A stretch of DNA of 64,000 nucleotides from the NCBI GenBank assembly GCA_018433085.1, contig JAHDRW010000032.1, positions 55,242 to 119,241 of the forward strand. Reading direction: 5' to 3'. This DNA comes from Deltaproteobacteria bacterium (GTDB lineage: Bacteria; Desulfobacterota; Desulfomonilia; UBA1062). Below the pieces are notes generated by a model, which saw only the letters and a program-made list of their open reading frames with translations, searched no databases and was not told the DNA's origin. Positions 63,367 through 64,000 of the stretch are shown here, piece after piece. The first letter of the stretch is position 1. Each line of letters begins with the position of its first letter. The position numbers and the translations under genes are program-made.

Positions 63367-64000
63367 TCAGTGCGCCCAGATGTCCACCCAGCTGCGGTTC
63401 AGGATATCGATGCCGAGTCCCGAGATATAAATGTTTCCCAGCGTGCCGGCATTGGGGCCGCTGAGAGAGGCTGTGCCGTCCAGCTTCACATCGGCGGTGA
63501 TGGGCCCCGCCACATCCAGGCTGAATACCTGGGGGAACCCGATGTGCACGACGCTCACGGGGGCCCAGCCCGGGTCTCCAAACGAGCCGTGGGCGTAGAT
63601 GCCTTCATACGAGGTCGTCACATCGATAGCGACCGTTCCCTGCATGATGATGGGCCCCCACACTCTCAGGTTGGAGAGCCCGACATAGCCGGCGCTCGTT
63701 GCAGCCGCAGCCATCCAGGTCTGCTCGCCGATGCCTTCATTGGCGATGCCGTCAATGTCGCCCCATGACAGATAGCCGATATCGAGCTGGTCGATCACGA
63801 CGCTCATGGTCACGAAAACCCCGCACTGGTTGCCCGGCCTGCTGTTATAGATGTCTACATAGCTCCACGGGTTGACGTACATGGCGAGCGCGCCGAGATT
63901 TACCGTGCCGAGCACCTGGCCCGGGGCGCCGGGGGCTGCAAGAAAGACCGCGAAGTCCATCTGGTCCACGGTGATCTGGAGGGAGCCGAGGCCGAACCGC
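63367..64000 (-). CDS. beta-rich secreted protein, 5' end outside the window
   Basis: The frame continues past the right edge (reading RFGLGSLQITVDQMDFAVFL at the edge), so only the C-terminal 210 residues are present. They are Gly/Ala/Ile/Val-rich beta strands (GTVNLGALAMYVNPWSYVDIYN, GLSNLRVWGPIIMQGTVAIDV), the same type as the neighbouring 294-residue protein, ending GLGIDILNRSWVDIWAH. Probably a paralogue or second exported surface component. About 190 bases separate it from the next gene, so an internal promoter is possible. Confidence 0.6.
   Translation of the reverse strand, partial: RFGLGSLQITVDQMDFAVFLAAPGAPGQVLGTVNLGALAMYVNPWSYVDIYNSRPGNQCGVFVTMSVVIDQLDIGYLSWGDIDGIANEGIGEQTWMAAAATSAGYVGLSNLRVWGPIIMQGTVAIDVTTSYEGIYAHGSFGDPGWAPVSVVHIGFPQVFSLDVAGPITADVKLDGTASLSGPNAGTLGNIYISGLGIDILNRSWVDIWAH

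Noticed and set aside
1..64000. CRISPR arrays, insertion sequences, prophage genes
   Set aside because: No regularly spaced repeats, transposase, integrase or phage structural genes could be found.

Overview
The window is GC-rich bacterial chromosome from a Gram-negative organism: it encodes several outer-membrane beta-barrels, lipoproteins and secreted proteins. The mix of selA, a propionyl-CoA synthetase with an acetate/propionate permease under a sigma54-type promoter, an ADP-forming-type acyl-CoA synthetase subunit, an acyl-CoA dehydrogenase, a Cam-type gamma carbonic anhydrase and one PEP-CTERM protein fits an anaerobic deltaproteobacterium (Desulfobacterota). That placement is an inference from gene content. 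I see no transposase, integrase, CRISPR array or rRNA.

Layout. 1-9.7 kb: single metabolic genes (acetoacetate-decarboxylase-like, PhzF-like, penicillin-acylase-like lipoprotein, Cam carbonic anhydrase, DUF1015, aminotransferase). 9.9-17.1 kb: cyclic-nucleotide-binding protein, TPR/beta-barrel (Slam-like) protein, FecR-domain protein and CHASE2 adenylate cyclase, all on +, a probable envelope/cAMP signalling unit. 17.4-24.5 kb: endonuclease III-like protein, small secreted protein, acyl-CoA synthetase subunit, prpE-satP behind a sigma54-like promoter with inverted-repeat enhancer candidates, and a PEP-CTERM protein. 24.6-31.6 kb (-): the classic thrS-infC-rpmI-rplT-pheS-pheT translation operon. 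Its rplT carries an in-frame TGA at a conserved glycine position, and its infC starts at ATA.

31.7-35.5 kb: an AT-richer islet between a degenerate tRNA-Val-like remnant and an intact tRNA-Val(GAC). It carries a small unknown gene and a 943-residue lipoprotein related to the pore-forming B component of binary toxins (anthrax protective antigen family). 35.7-47.7 kb: HAD phosphatase, FadR-type regulator, metallophosphoesterase-ribF, tRNA-Leu, TetR regulator and acyl-CoA dehydrogenase with a palindromic operator over its -35 box, DUF721 protein, rluD-patatin-selA. 47.8-56.7 kb: surface polysaccharide/glycosylation genes (TMTC-like TPR membrane protein, three methyltransferase/glycosyltransferase proteins, fcl, gmd, flippase-like protein). 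56.9-64 kb (-): an 11-repeat beta-propeller protein, then a surface-protein operon with FadL-like and coiled-coil-plus-barrel outer-membrane proteins, a C39 peptidase and two beta-rich secreted proteins, the last running off the window; the C39/barrel pair recalls FapD/FapF.

The items most worth a second look are the UGA in rplT, the protective-antigen-like lipoprotein in its tRNA-flanked islet, the Slam-FecR-CHASE2 cyclase cluster, the Fap-like surface cluster, and the two well-defined regulatory regions (sigma54 at prpE, palindrome at the acyl-CoA dehydrogenase).
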